A DNA stretch of 64,000 bases, taken from Nostoc commune NIES-4072. GTDB taxonomy: Bacteria > Cyanobacteriota > Cyanobacteriia > Cyanobacteriales > Nostocaceae. The DNA lies in the NCBI RefSeq assembly GCF_003113895.1, contig NZ_BDUD01000001.1:5247608-5311607 (forward strand), read 5' to 3'. This document shows, piece by piece, positions 28,147 through 36,583 of this stretch (position 1 is the first letter of the stretch; every line of letters starts with the position of its first letter). The notes under the pieces were generated by a model, which saw only the letters and a list, made by a program, of their open reading frames with translations, made no database searches and was not told where the DNA came from. The translations under genes were made by a program, and so were the position numbers.

Positions 28147-28854
28147 ATGACTATCGCTAGTTCCAACGGTTCCAACTTCCCTCAATCGCCTGTGATTCCT
28201 GATTTAGCAGAAGCCATAACTCCTAGACCCGATCGCAACACCCACAATGGGCGACAAGCGGATGTGTCACCGCCAAAAGAGGAACATCTGGAGGAAATGA
28301 AAGACGCCGTGCGGACACTAATATTGGGAGTTGGCGAAGACCCCGAACGCGAAGGACTCCTCAAAACACCCAAGCGAGTGGCCGAGGCAATGCGATTTCT
28401 TACCAGTGGCTACACCCAATCCCTTGAAGAACTCGTTAACGATGCCATCTTTGATGAAGGGCATAACGAGATGGTACTAGTTAGGGATATTAATTTCTTT
28501 AGTCTGTGCGAACACCACATGCTGCCATTTATGGGTAGAGCACATGTTGCTTATATCCCCAACCAAAAAGTTGTAGGACTAAGTAAGCTGGCCCGCATTG
28601 TTGAAATGTATTCTCGTCGCTTGCAAGTCCAGGAGAGGTTAACCCGCCAAATTGCCGAAGCAATCCAGACCATTCTGGAACCTCAAGGGGTAGCTGTTGT
28701 GATGGAAGCTAGCCACATGTGTATGGTGATGCGCGGTGTCCAGAAACCAGGCTCTTGGACTGTCACTAGTGCAATGGTTGGTGCATTCCAAGAGGAGCAC
28801 AAAACCCGCGAAGAATTTTTTAATTTGATTCGCCATCAAGCAGCGTTCTTTTAG
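28147..28854 (+). CDS. folE: GTP cyclohydrolase I
   Basis: FolE converts GTP to dihydroneopterin triphosphate, the first step of folate and pterin synthesis. The 235-residue protein has an unconserved N-terminal extension of about 50 residues, then [23 protein letters not shown], the zinc-ligand motif [10 protein letters not shown] and [14 protein letters not shown]. All three zinc ligands (Cys, His, Cys) are there. Length is normal for cyanobacteria. Confidence 0.97.
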   Translation: MTIASSNGSNFPQSPVIPDLAEAITPRPDRNTHNGRQADVSPPKEEHLEEMKDAVRTLILGVGEDPEREGLLKTPKRVAEAMRFLTSGYTQSLEELVNDAIFDEGHNEMVLVRDINFFSLCEHHMLPFMGRAHVAYIPNQKVVGLSKLARIVEMYSRRLQVQERLTRQIAEAIQTILEPQGVAVVMEASHMCMVMRGVQKPGSWTVTSAMVGAFQEEHKTREEFFNLIRHQAAFF

Positions 28855-28956
28855 AGAATGGGGAGTGGGGAGTGGGGAATGGGGAATGGGGCATTGGGAA
28901 GAGGTAGAGTGGCAATAGATACCTTTTTATTCTTCCCCTGCCTCCCCTGCTCCCCC

Positions 28957-29595
28957 TCATCCCCACTCCCTACTCCCCAATTTTTCAAACAACTCGGCTA
29001 CTTTATCTAAATCTTTATCTCCAGGTGCGCGTTCTACACCACTAGATAAATCAACCCCGCTAGGATTAACCTGACTCAGGGCTTCGATAATATTATCTGC
29101 TGTTAGTCCCCCAGCTAAAAACCAAGGGCAATTGGGGTTAAATTGCTCTAGCATTGTCCAATCTAAGGTTTTGCCTGTACCACCAAGTTGTTCAGGATGG
29201 TAGGCATCAAGTAGTAAAGTATCTACGTAATTTGTGTAATCAGCTACTGTGTCAAGATGCTCAAGACTCCGAACTCTCAGCGCCCTAATAATTTCGACAT
29301 TGGGTAAAGCTTGACGTAATTGGTAGCAGAAATCTGGTAATTCATCTCCGTGTAACTGGACACCAGTCAACCCAGAATCAACAACTATCTGACTGATTTC
29401 GGGGATACTAGCGTTGGCAAAAACACCAATTGTGTCAATATTAGCCGGGAGTTCTGCTACTGCTGCCCGAATTTGGGATGTAGTCACGTAACGAGGTGAG
29501 GTTGGCACACAAATAAATCCTAGTGCCGTTGCGCCCAGAGAGGCGATCGCTAGAGACTGCTGTGGTTGAGTGATGCCGCAAATTTTAACGCGCAT
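28957..29595 (-). CDS. trpF: Phosphoribosylanthranilate isomerase
   Basis: TrpF catalyses the Amadori rearrangement of tryptophan synthesis. The 212-residue (beta-alpha)8 protein begins MRVKICGIT with the catalytic Cys7, and has the catalytic Asp in [17 protein letters not shown] and the phosphate-binding [16 protein letters not shown]. The last five or six residues (GSREWG) and the stop codon are encoded by the GGGGAGTAGGGAGT-type intergenic repeat that fills 28857-28980, showing that the repeat has captured the end of the gene. It faces folE convergently. Confidence 0.96.
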   Translation of the reverse strand: MRVKICGITQPQQSLAIASLGATALGFICVPTSPRYVTTSQIRAAVAELPANIDTIGVFANASIPEISQIVVDSGLTGVQLHGDELPDFCYQLRQALPNVEIIRALRVRSLEHLDTVADYTNYVDTLLLDAYHPEQLGGTGKTLDWTMLEQFNPNCPWFLAGGLTADNIIEALSQVNPSGVDLSSGVERAPGDKDLDKVAELFEKLGSREWG

Positions 29596-29703
29596 GAATA
29601 TTTAATAAATTTACAATAATCAAGAAAGTCTAAATTATCCGAAAAACTTTTGTGCCTTGGTAATTTTATAATTTTGTAGGTCTACATTTTAGGAGACAAA
29701 AGC

Positions 29704-29958
29704 TTGATTTCATCTATTTTACTAGCAGCCCAGGCAACTGTTCCCGCAACACCTGCGTGGAATCCTACAGTCGGTATCATCATCAGCATCAGCAGCTTAG
29801 TAATGGTTTTACTAAGTACTAGGATCGAAAAACCCCTAGTTGGCCCTAAGTTCCCCATCCTGCCAATTAGTATTCCAACATTCGTTGCAGCGATGGCTTT
29901 TGGTCATATTGTTGGCGTTGGCATCGTTTTAGGACTGACTAACATTGGTCGTCTATAG
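29704..29958 (+). CDS. psaK: Photosystem I reaction centre subunit PsaK
   Basis: PsaK is a small thylakoid subunit at the edge of photosystem I. The 84 residues have two membrane helices and the family features [11 protein letters not shown] near the start and [18 protein letters not shown] at the end. The start is TTG 29704, supported by AGGAG eight bases upstream. The middle loop ([14 protein letters not shown]) is shorter and different from the usual PsaK1, so it may be a second PsaK isoform. Confidence 0.9.
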   Translation: MISSILLAAQATVPATPAWNPTVGIIISISSLVMVLLSTRIEKPLVGPKFPILPISIPTFVAAMAFGHIVGVGIVLGLTNIGRL

Positions 29959-30267
29959 TTTTGTGATGATTGCAGCGTTGCTTGTAACGCCACGATCAAT
30001 ACAAAACTCTTAAAAGGGAGCAAGGGAAGTAGGGGAAGAATAAAAATAATTATCTATTTCACCTCTGCTCCCTGCTCCTTGCCCCTCTACCTCTTCCCAA
30101 TGCCCCGCTTCAGAGCTTTGCTCACAGGCATTAATTGTCTATTCTAGAAATAAGAGCATTTCGTAACTCGGCACTATCGAATTGATGCTCAGAAATATAT
30201 GTATAAGTATATACGCAACAATTACAGTATAGGAACTACTGGCAATATCTAGTTTTAGGACAATGTA
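29959..30267. other. Intergenic region, 309 bp
   Basis: The region contains a purine/pyrimidine low-complexity stretch (GGGAGCAAGGGAAGTAGGGG at about 30016-30035 and CCCTGCTCC-type sequence at 30070-30100) and the promoter region of the M50 protease gene. No gene is seen. Confidence 0.5.
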
Positions 30268-31467
30268 ATGCAAACAAATTGGAAAATTGGGTCTTTATTT
30301 GGAATTCCCCTGTTTTTAGACCCGTTATGGTTTGTGATTTTAGGGTTGGCGACTCTTAACTTTGGGGTAGCTTATCAGGAATGGGGGCCTGTTATAGCTT
30401 GGAGTGCTGGAATAGTTATGGCACTGTTGCTATTTGGTTCGGTGTTGCTACATGAATTGGGTCACAGCTTAGTAGCCCGATCGCAAGGCATTAAAGTTAA
30501 TTCAATCACCCTATTTCTGTTTGGCGGGATTGCTGCTATTGAAGAAGAATCTAAAACTCCTTTCAAAGCCTTTCAAGTAGCGATCGCTGGGCCTTTGGTG
30601 AGTATCGGACTATTTTTACTACTTCGGGTGGGAGCTATTGTGATACACGATACTAGTCCCCTCAGTGTAATGATCGGAGATTTGGCGAGAATTAACTTGG
30701 TAGTGGCGCTATTTAACCTGATTCCCGGCTTACCTCTAGATGGAGGGCAAGTGTTAAAAGCAGCACTATGGCAAATAACAGGTAATCGTTTTCAAGCCGT
30801 ACACTGGGCTGCAAGGGCTGGGCAAATTTTGGGTTACAGCGCGATCGCATTAGGGTTTGTTGTAGATTTTGTGACTAGAGAATTAGTCCTTGGTTTATGG
30901 ATTGCGCTGTTAGGTTGGTTTGCTGTCCGCAACGCTAACAGCTATGACAACGTAACGACATTGCAAGAAAGCCTACTCAAAGTCGTGGCGGCTGATGCGA
31001 TGACTCGTGACTTTCGGGTTGTCGATGCTGATCAGACATTGCGATCGTTTGCCGATTCATACCTGTTAGAAACCAATCCCTCACAGATTTATTTTGCTGC
31101 TTCTGATGGACGTTACCGGGGTTTAGTTTCCATTGACGATTTTCGTTTAACCCAAAGGAGTGAATGGGAAACCCAAACCTTACACAGCATTGTGCATCCC
31201 TTGACAGAAATACCCACTGTTGCTGAAGCAACAACGATAGCTGAGGTAATTAACAAGCTAGAAAATGAGCAGTTACCTCGAATTACTGTCCTGTCTCCGG
31301 CTGGTGCTGTCGCTGGTGTAATTGACCGGGGAGATATTGTGAAAGCATTGGCACAAAAGTTAAATTTGCGGCTCACAGACGCTGAAATTAAGCGGATCAA
31401 AGAAGAAGGTAGCTATTCGCCTGGGTTGCAACTGGGAGCAATAGCGAAGTCTATTACAACAAATTAA
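30268..31467 (+). CDS. Site-2 protease family (M50) zinc metallopeptidase with CBS domains
   Basis: The 399-residue membrane protein has about six hydrophobic segments. The zinc motif HELGH is at residues 62-66 and the third ligand lies in NLIPGLPLDGGQVLKAALW near residue 158. From about residue 240 there are two CBS motifs (VVADAMTRDFRVVDADQTL and VHPLTEIPTVAEATTIAEV), which usually bind adenine nucleotides and could gate the protease. Such enzymes cleave membrane-embedded regulators. The target is unknown and no partner is adjacent. Confidence 0.93.
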   Translation: MQTNWKIGSLFGIPLFLDPLWFVILGLATLNFGVAYQEWGPVIAWSAGIVMALLLFGSVLLHELGHSLVARSQGIKVNSITLFLFGGIAAIEEESKTPFKAFQVAIAGPLVSIGLFLLLRVGAIVIHDTSPLSVMIGDLARINLVVALFNLIPGLPLDGGQVLKAALWQITGNRFQAVHWAARAGQILGYSAIALGFVVDFVTRELVLGLWIALLGWFAVRNANSYDNVTTLQESLLKVVAADAMTRDFRVVDADQTLRSFADSYLLETNPSQIYFAASDGRYRGLVSIDDFRLTQRSEWETQTLHSIVHPLTEIPTVAEATTIAEVINKLENEQLPRITVLSPAGAVAGVIDRGDIVKALAQKLNLRLTDAEIKRIKEEGSYSPGLQLGAIAKSITTN

Positions 31468-31560
31468 CCGTCATACCCTCGTCATAGTTTTGCAATAGAT
31501 TTGTCAAAAGCTTGTGTGATATTGAATTTGGTATTTGGTTACAAAATGCTTTTTTTGGGT

Positions 31561-31587
31561 AAAAGGTAGGAAATCCTACCTTTTTTA
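31561..31587 (+). terminator. Terminator of the M50 protease gene
   Basis: AAAAGGTAGG / CCTACCTTTT, a 10-bp perfect stem with a 4-nt loop, is followed by a T-run. Confidence 0.85.
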
Positions 31588-31736
31588 TTTATAAAAATGT
31601 AGTGTTGGCGTAGCTTGTCGTAGATATCGCTTTTACCTTACACCAATTCTCCAAAATGAGGCAACAGATATCAATCACCAAAGTCTTACTCCATCTAGGT
31701 TTTTTAATTGCGAATGGGCGAAAAAGCGAATTGGTA

Positions 31737-34700
31737 TTACTTGTCTGAATTTGCAGGGGTTGATGGTAAATTATTACAGAGATGGCGATCGCTCTCCACA
31801 TTAGGGTTATTCTGCAAATAGTCACTAAGGCGATCGCAAGCCCCTTGTATCAGATCATCGAATGATTGAATGTGCCACAGTCCAGCGATCCCATCATCGC
31901 CTGCGGTAGCTAGTAACTTGCCATCGGGGCTAAAACTAACACTCTCAACTTCAAAGTTTCGATGCCCTATCCAAGCTGCAAACTTTTCACCTTGTAAATT
32001 CCACAACTGTACTGTACCTTTGTCTCCGCTAACGGCAATCATCTTGCCATCGGGGCTAAACGCCACTGCTTTTAGTTTGATGCCAGATACCTGGAATGGC
32101 TGCTTAATTGGTTCACCTTGCAAGTTCCATAAGCGGATAGTGCCATCATCTCCGGCGCTGGCTATTTGCTTACCATCAAGACTGAATGCTGTAGCATAAA
32201 CAGGGCCTAGATGACCTTGGAATGACCCCAACTGTTGACCTTGTAAGTTCCACAACCGTACAGTCGCATCATCTCCGGCGCTGACTATGTGCCGCCCATC
32301 TGGACTAAAACTGACGCTGTTGACTTTGCCTCGATGACCTAAAAACGCTTGAGGATTTGATTGTCCTTGCAAGTTCCACAAGCGGACAGTACCATCATCT
32401 CCAGCACTGGCTATTTGCTTACCGTCTGGACTAAAACTGATACTACGGACTTTGCCTTGATAAATTTGAAATTGTACTAACTTTTGAGTTTGCAAGTTCC
32501 ACAAGCGGACAGTACCATCTTCTCCGGCGCTGGCTATTTGCTGACCATCAGGACTAAAACTGACGCTGAGGACTTTGCCTCGATGACCTTGAAATGGCTG
32601 TCCTAACTGTTGGGCTTGCAAGTTCCACAAGCGGACAGTACCATCATCTCCGGCGCTGGCTATTTCTTTACCATCACGACTAAAACTGACGCTGCGGACT
32701 GGGTATTGATGCTGTCTGAATTGTACCTGTTCGTCTTTTAAGTTCCACACACGTATAGTCCCATCATCGCCAGCACTAACTATTAGCTTGTCATCTTTGC
32801 TGATACTGACGCTTCTGACTGGCCCTTGATGCCCTTGAAATTCATCTAACTGCTTGCCTTTTAAGTCCCACACACGCATTGTCCCATCTCCAGCAGCGCT
32901 AGCTAGTTGCTGACCATCATGGCTGAATACCACATCCCATATCCTCCCTTGATGCCCTGTAAATGGCTCTGCCAATGGCTGACCTTGCAAATCCCACAGG
33001 CGAACAGTCTTATCTTCTCCTGCTGTTGCTAGTCGCTGACCATCCGGGCTAAATTTGATGCTGCTGATATCCTTTTGATTCCCTTGCCATTCTCTCAACA
33101 GCTGACCCTGCAAGTTCCACAAGCTAATAAGACCGTCATCGCCAGCGCTAGCGATGATTTGATCGTTCGGGCTGAACGCTACGCCCCAAACCAGCTTTTC
33201 TTCTTGTTGTTGAGGTACAAGTTTTCTTGTAAAGGGTTGCCCAATAGGATTGCCTTGTAAGTCCCACAAGCGGACAGTATCGTTTGCTCCTCCGGTAGCT
33301 AAAAGCTGACCATTTGAGCTAAAACTGATACTTTTGACAAAGCTTTGATCTGCTGACAATTCTTTTACAAGATGACCTTGTAAGTTCCACAGGCGGACGG
33401 TATCATTGCGACCGGCAGTAGCTATTAGTTGGCCATCTGGATTAAAAGTAAGATTAGTGACCAAGCCTTGCTCTGCTGACCATTTTTTTACAAGATGACC
33501 TTTTAAATCCCACAGGCGGATAGTGTCGTCATTTCCAGCACTAGCCAGAAGCCGATTATCTGGACTAAGAAAGCTTCTAACTGTGCCTTTAGCCTCTTCC
33601 ATGCGAATGCGTTCTCGGACTGAATAAACTGCTTCTTGCAGCGTTCCTGTCACTTGATTTTGTAGCTGTTCACCTGGACTAAATAATTGCAACAGTGGGT
33701 ATTGCAGTGACCTTCCTGCTCGTAAGCTATAAACTAACGCATCTAACCCTTGCTGCGGTAGCTTTGCTTCTGCCGTTTCTCTAGAAGCACTGGTTTCACC
33801 AATCTTTGCACTTCTTTGACTAAACAGCGCCCAAAGAGTTAACCCGCTTAAACTAAGAATGATTGCGATCGCAATCCGCCATTGCCAACTAATGTTCCGG
33901 CGTTTCTGTAAAACACTTTGTTGGACAAATTCTGTTTCTAACTTATTAAACCAATTGTCATGAGACTGGAGTTGCCAATTCAATACATCAAGATAAGGAT
34001 TACTATTCCAAAGAAACTGTATAGGTTTCTCTCTTAAACCCTCTTGTTGATGCTGTCTTTGCTGCAATCCTTGAAAAAGCCAAGTTATGATTTTTTTACT
34101 AAATTTGCTAGATAAGTTTTCAACAACGTAAAAGCAGCGATCTAACCGATCAATTACAGTTTCAGCTTTGGCTTGCAAACCTGATGGCTGTTCCTTGCTA
34201 GCGACACTTTTCCACTCTTCGGCAGCCGGTGTCAGCCGCCGTTGTAAAATTATGTCTTCTTCCTCTTCTTTTTTCCACTTGAGTAATTTATCCCATCCCT
34301 GTACTAAAGCATCATGGGCTGGCTCTACATAGGGTTTACCTTGAGAATTAGAACCTTCAACAATTAAACGGGCTTCAGAAAAACGTTTGATGACTGTTTG
34401 CACGCGATCGCTTTCTTTCTTGTCAGAGTAAATTAGTTCAGACTTGGGAACCTGTCGCCTTGCTAACTCACCACCCTGCAATGAAATCATCCGCAGCATT
34501 ACCCGCCGCACTGTCTTTTCATAAGCGGGATCTTTTGCAACTAGTTGATCGTATTCTTGGTTAGCACGTTTGGTCAAAGAACCAACAACTCTTCCCAACT
34601 CCTCGTAATCTTCCTTTTTTAAGGCGCGGTTGTCCCTTCGTTCCTTTAAATATTTCAGGTACAATTCGCTGAGGGTAAAAGAAAGCAAGGGTAAAGCACC

Positions 34701-36332
34701 TGGCATTTGTACGACTTCGTTGATCAGTTCATCCACCAAGCTGGGAGGGTCGAAATATACCACTTTTTCAGACGCTGGTTTCTCAATTGCTTCCCGAAAT
34801 TCATCTTGGGTCATTGGTGGGACGACAAATCGGGTATCATCATTCCAAAAGTCTTTGAGTATGGAGTTTTGAAACTGACCCTCAAAGTCGAGTCGCAAGG
34901 TGATAACTACATGGATTTTGTCGGGATATTTAGCGATCGCATTCTCGATCAATTTCTGAAATTGCTCTCGTTGTTCGTCACTCTTACACAGAGTTATCAA
35001 CTCTTCAAACTGATCGACTGCTAGCAATAGCTTAATCTGAGGATTAGTCTGGCTCCAACGTTCAATGATGTTTGCTAAAGCTTGCTCGGATTTTGCTAAT
35101 TCTGCAACAGTAATTGTAGTTGCAATTGCTCCCCACGCCTGTGCTAAAGCCTGCAATGGACTTTCCCCTGGACGCATGGGATCTAAAATCTGAAACTTAT
35201 GCTCCTGGGAATCACGCAGACACGGTAATAACCCGGCTTTCATTAAGCTGGATTTACCTGTTCCAGAAGCGCCTAGTACCACTGTCAACGTTTGTTTATT
35301 GTCAACGACTTGCTGATAAAGCTGTTTGATTAAGTTTTCTCTACCAAAAAACAACTTACTGTCTTTTTCGTCATAAGATTGCAATCCTCGATAAGGATTA
35401 TTTTCTAAATTAAGTGGTGGTGCATCCTCCAATTTATCTCGGTCAAAATTAGGTAGTAGGAAGATAAATTCCCCTTTGTCATGTTTTCTCAAGGGACACA
35501 GACTTGGAGTTTGCCGCTTGTAATTCTTTTCTGTGACAACTTCAACCTGATCTCGCAAATATGAGTACAGTTCAGTTGCCGTAACGATGCCATCATCATT
35601 CGAGTCAGCTTTTTTGTCAGTTCCGCGTAGGGCATCAAAAAGAGCTTTCGCAAAGGGAGAGTGAACCTCGTTACCTTCTTTTACTTCCCCCCGCATACCC
35701 AAAGAATCCAAAGCTTTTTGATCGTCTGCTGCGGAAGTAATTACTTGCCAAGCTGCATCGCTGATAAAGCGATCGTAGCGTTCTTTATAGACTGTGACTT
35801 TGGGCAGAATCTCTCGCTTGAGACTTGCCCAACGAAAAGCGCCTGCAAAACAGCAATCTAAAATTGCTAACAGATGCCGACAAGGGAGTGCATTCAGGGC
35901 ATCATGTAACTCCTGCATCGGCAAGTAGGTACTACTATCTCCTAATGTGGCATCTTGGGGAATCAAATAACCTACTGGCCCCTCTTGATTTTCTAAAGCC
36001 TCTAAGGCGATACCATGTCCAGCAAAATAGAAGAGGACGCGATCGCTCTCGGTAATTGCCACTTTTTCGTTGTCAAAAGGTATTTGTCCTTGTTTGAAGT
36101 CTTCAATCAGTTGTTTGAGTTTGCTAAAGGTAACACGTTTATTCAATAGCAACTGGACTTCATATTTATTTTGTGCTTGATATTGCTGTTTGAGATTCTG
36201 ATGTTGCTTTTGGATAATTTGAGCAAGTTTGTGAGCATCAGGAACTGCTGTTTCTAACTCTCTAATACCATTTACATAGTCATTTATACCAATAATAATC
36301 GCAAAATTACGGTTGAATTGATGTTTAGACAT
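31737..36332 (-). CDS. Caspase / EF-hand-like / STAND NTPase / WD40 protein (paralogue A)
   Basis: From ATG 36332 (with AGAGGTG upstream) the product is 1,531 residues. Domains in order: caspase fold (C14), 1 to about 230, with catalytic His106 (FAGHG) and Cys161 (LDCCFAG); a perfect EF-hand-type 12-residue loop at 243-254 (DSNDDGIVTATE); a STAND-type NTPase with Walker A GASGTGKSS near 354-362, Walker B-like LLLAVDQFEELI and the conserved PGALPLLSFTLSELY; one membrane-like segment (IAIAIILSLSGLTLWALF) near 860; and 14 WD40 repeats to about 1,490. The 14 blades suggest two seven-bladed propellers. The last repeats are very similar to one another. The architecture suggests a signal-regulated protease: propeller as sensor, NTPase as switch. 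No experiment is implied. Confidence 0.92.
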   Translation of the reverse strand: MSKHQFNRNFAIIIGINDYVNGIRELETAVPDAHKLAQIIQKQHQNLKQQYQAQNKYEVQLLLNKRVTFSKLKQLIEDFKQGQIPFDNEKVAITESDRVLFYFAGHGIALEALENQEGPVGYLIPQDATLGDSSTYLPMQELHDALNALPCRHLLAILDCCFAGAFRWASLKREILPKVTVYKERYDRFISDAAWQVITSAADDQKALDSLGMRGEVKEGNEVHSPFAKALFDALRGTDKKADSNDDGIVTATELYSYLRDQVEVVTEKNYKRQTPSLCPLRKHDKGEFIFLLPNFDRDKLEDAPPLNLENNPYRGLQSYDEKDSKLFFGRENLIKQLYQQVVDNKQTLTVVLGASGTGKSSLMKAGLLPCLRDSQEHKFQILDPMRPGESPLQALAQAWGAIATTITVAELAKSEQALANIIERWSQTNPQIKLLLAVDQFEELITLCKSDEQREQFQKLIENAIAKYPDKIHVVITLRLDFEGQFQNSILKDFWNDDTRFVVPPMTQDEFREAIEKPASEKVVYFDPPSLVDELINEVVQMPGALPLLSFTLSELYLKYLKERRDNRALKKEDYEELGRVVGSLTKRANQEYDQLVAKDPAYEKTVRRVMLRMISLQGGELARRQVPKSELIYSDKKESDRVQTVIKRFSEARLIVEGSNSQGKPYVEPAHDALVQGWDKLLKWKKEEEEDIILQRRLTPAAEEWKSVASKEQPSGLQAKAETVIDRLDRCFYVVENLSSKFSKKIITWLFQGLQQRQHQQEGLREKPIQFLWNSNPYLDVLNWQLQSHDNWFNKLETEFVQQSVLQKRRNISWQWRIAIAIILSLSGLTLWALFSQRSAKIGETSASRETAEAKLPQQGLDALVYSLRAGRSLQYPLLQLFSPGEQLQNQVTGTLQEAVYSVRERIRMEEAKGTVRSFLSPDNRLLASAGNDDTIRLWDLKGHLVKKWSAEQGLVTNLTFNPDGQLIATAGRNDTVRLWNLQGHLVKELSADQSFVKSISFSSNGQLLATGGANDTVRLWDLQGNPIGQPFTRKLVPQQQEEKLVWGVAFSPNDQIIASAGDDGLISLWNLQGQLLREWQGNQKDISSIKFSPDGQRLATAGEDKTVRLWDLQGQPLAEPFTGHQGRIWDVVFSHDGQQLASAAGDGTMRVWDLKGKQLDEFQGHQGPVRSVSISKDDKLIVSAGDDGTIRVWNLKDEQVQFRQHQYPVRSVSFSRDGKEIASAGDDGTVRLWNLQAQQLGQPFQGHRGKVLSVSFSPDGQQIASAGEDGTVRLWNLQTQKLVQFQIYQGKVRSISFSPDGKQIASAGDDGTVRLWNLQGQSNPQAFLGHRGKVNSVSFSPDGRHIVSAGDDATVRLWNLQGQQLGSFQGHLGPVYATAFSLDGKQIASAGDDGTIRLWNLQGEPIKQPFQVSGIKLKAVAFSPDGKMIAVSGDKGTVQLWNLQGEKFAAWIGHRNFEVESVSFSPDGKLLATAGDDGIAGLWHIQSFDDLIQGACDRLSDYLQNNPNVESDRHLCNNLPSTPANSDK

Positions 36333-36583
36333 TAATGCACCTCTTCTAATATCAATAAATGCATATATCACTTTTACCTGAACTTACTTGTTGGGATTTG
36401 CAGGGGTTGATAGTACATTGTCACAGAGATAGCGATCGCTTTGATTAGGGTTGTTTTACAAATAGTCACCCCCTCAGATTAAAGCTTTTCGAGCAGTTCA
36501 TCGAATCAGCTAATTAGCAACAACTTAGCAGTGCTGTCTTCATCTAAAAAAAAGTTGCTCTGCTACAAACAGTGACAAACAGC

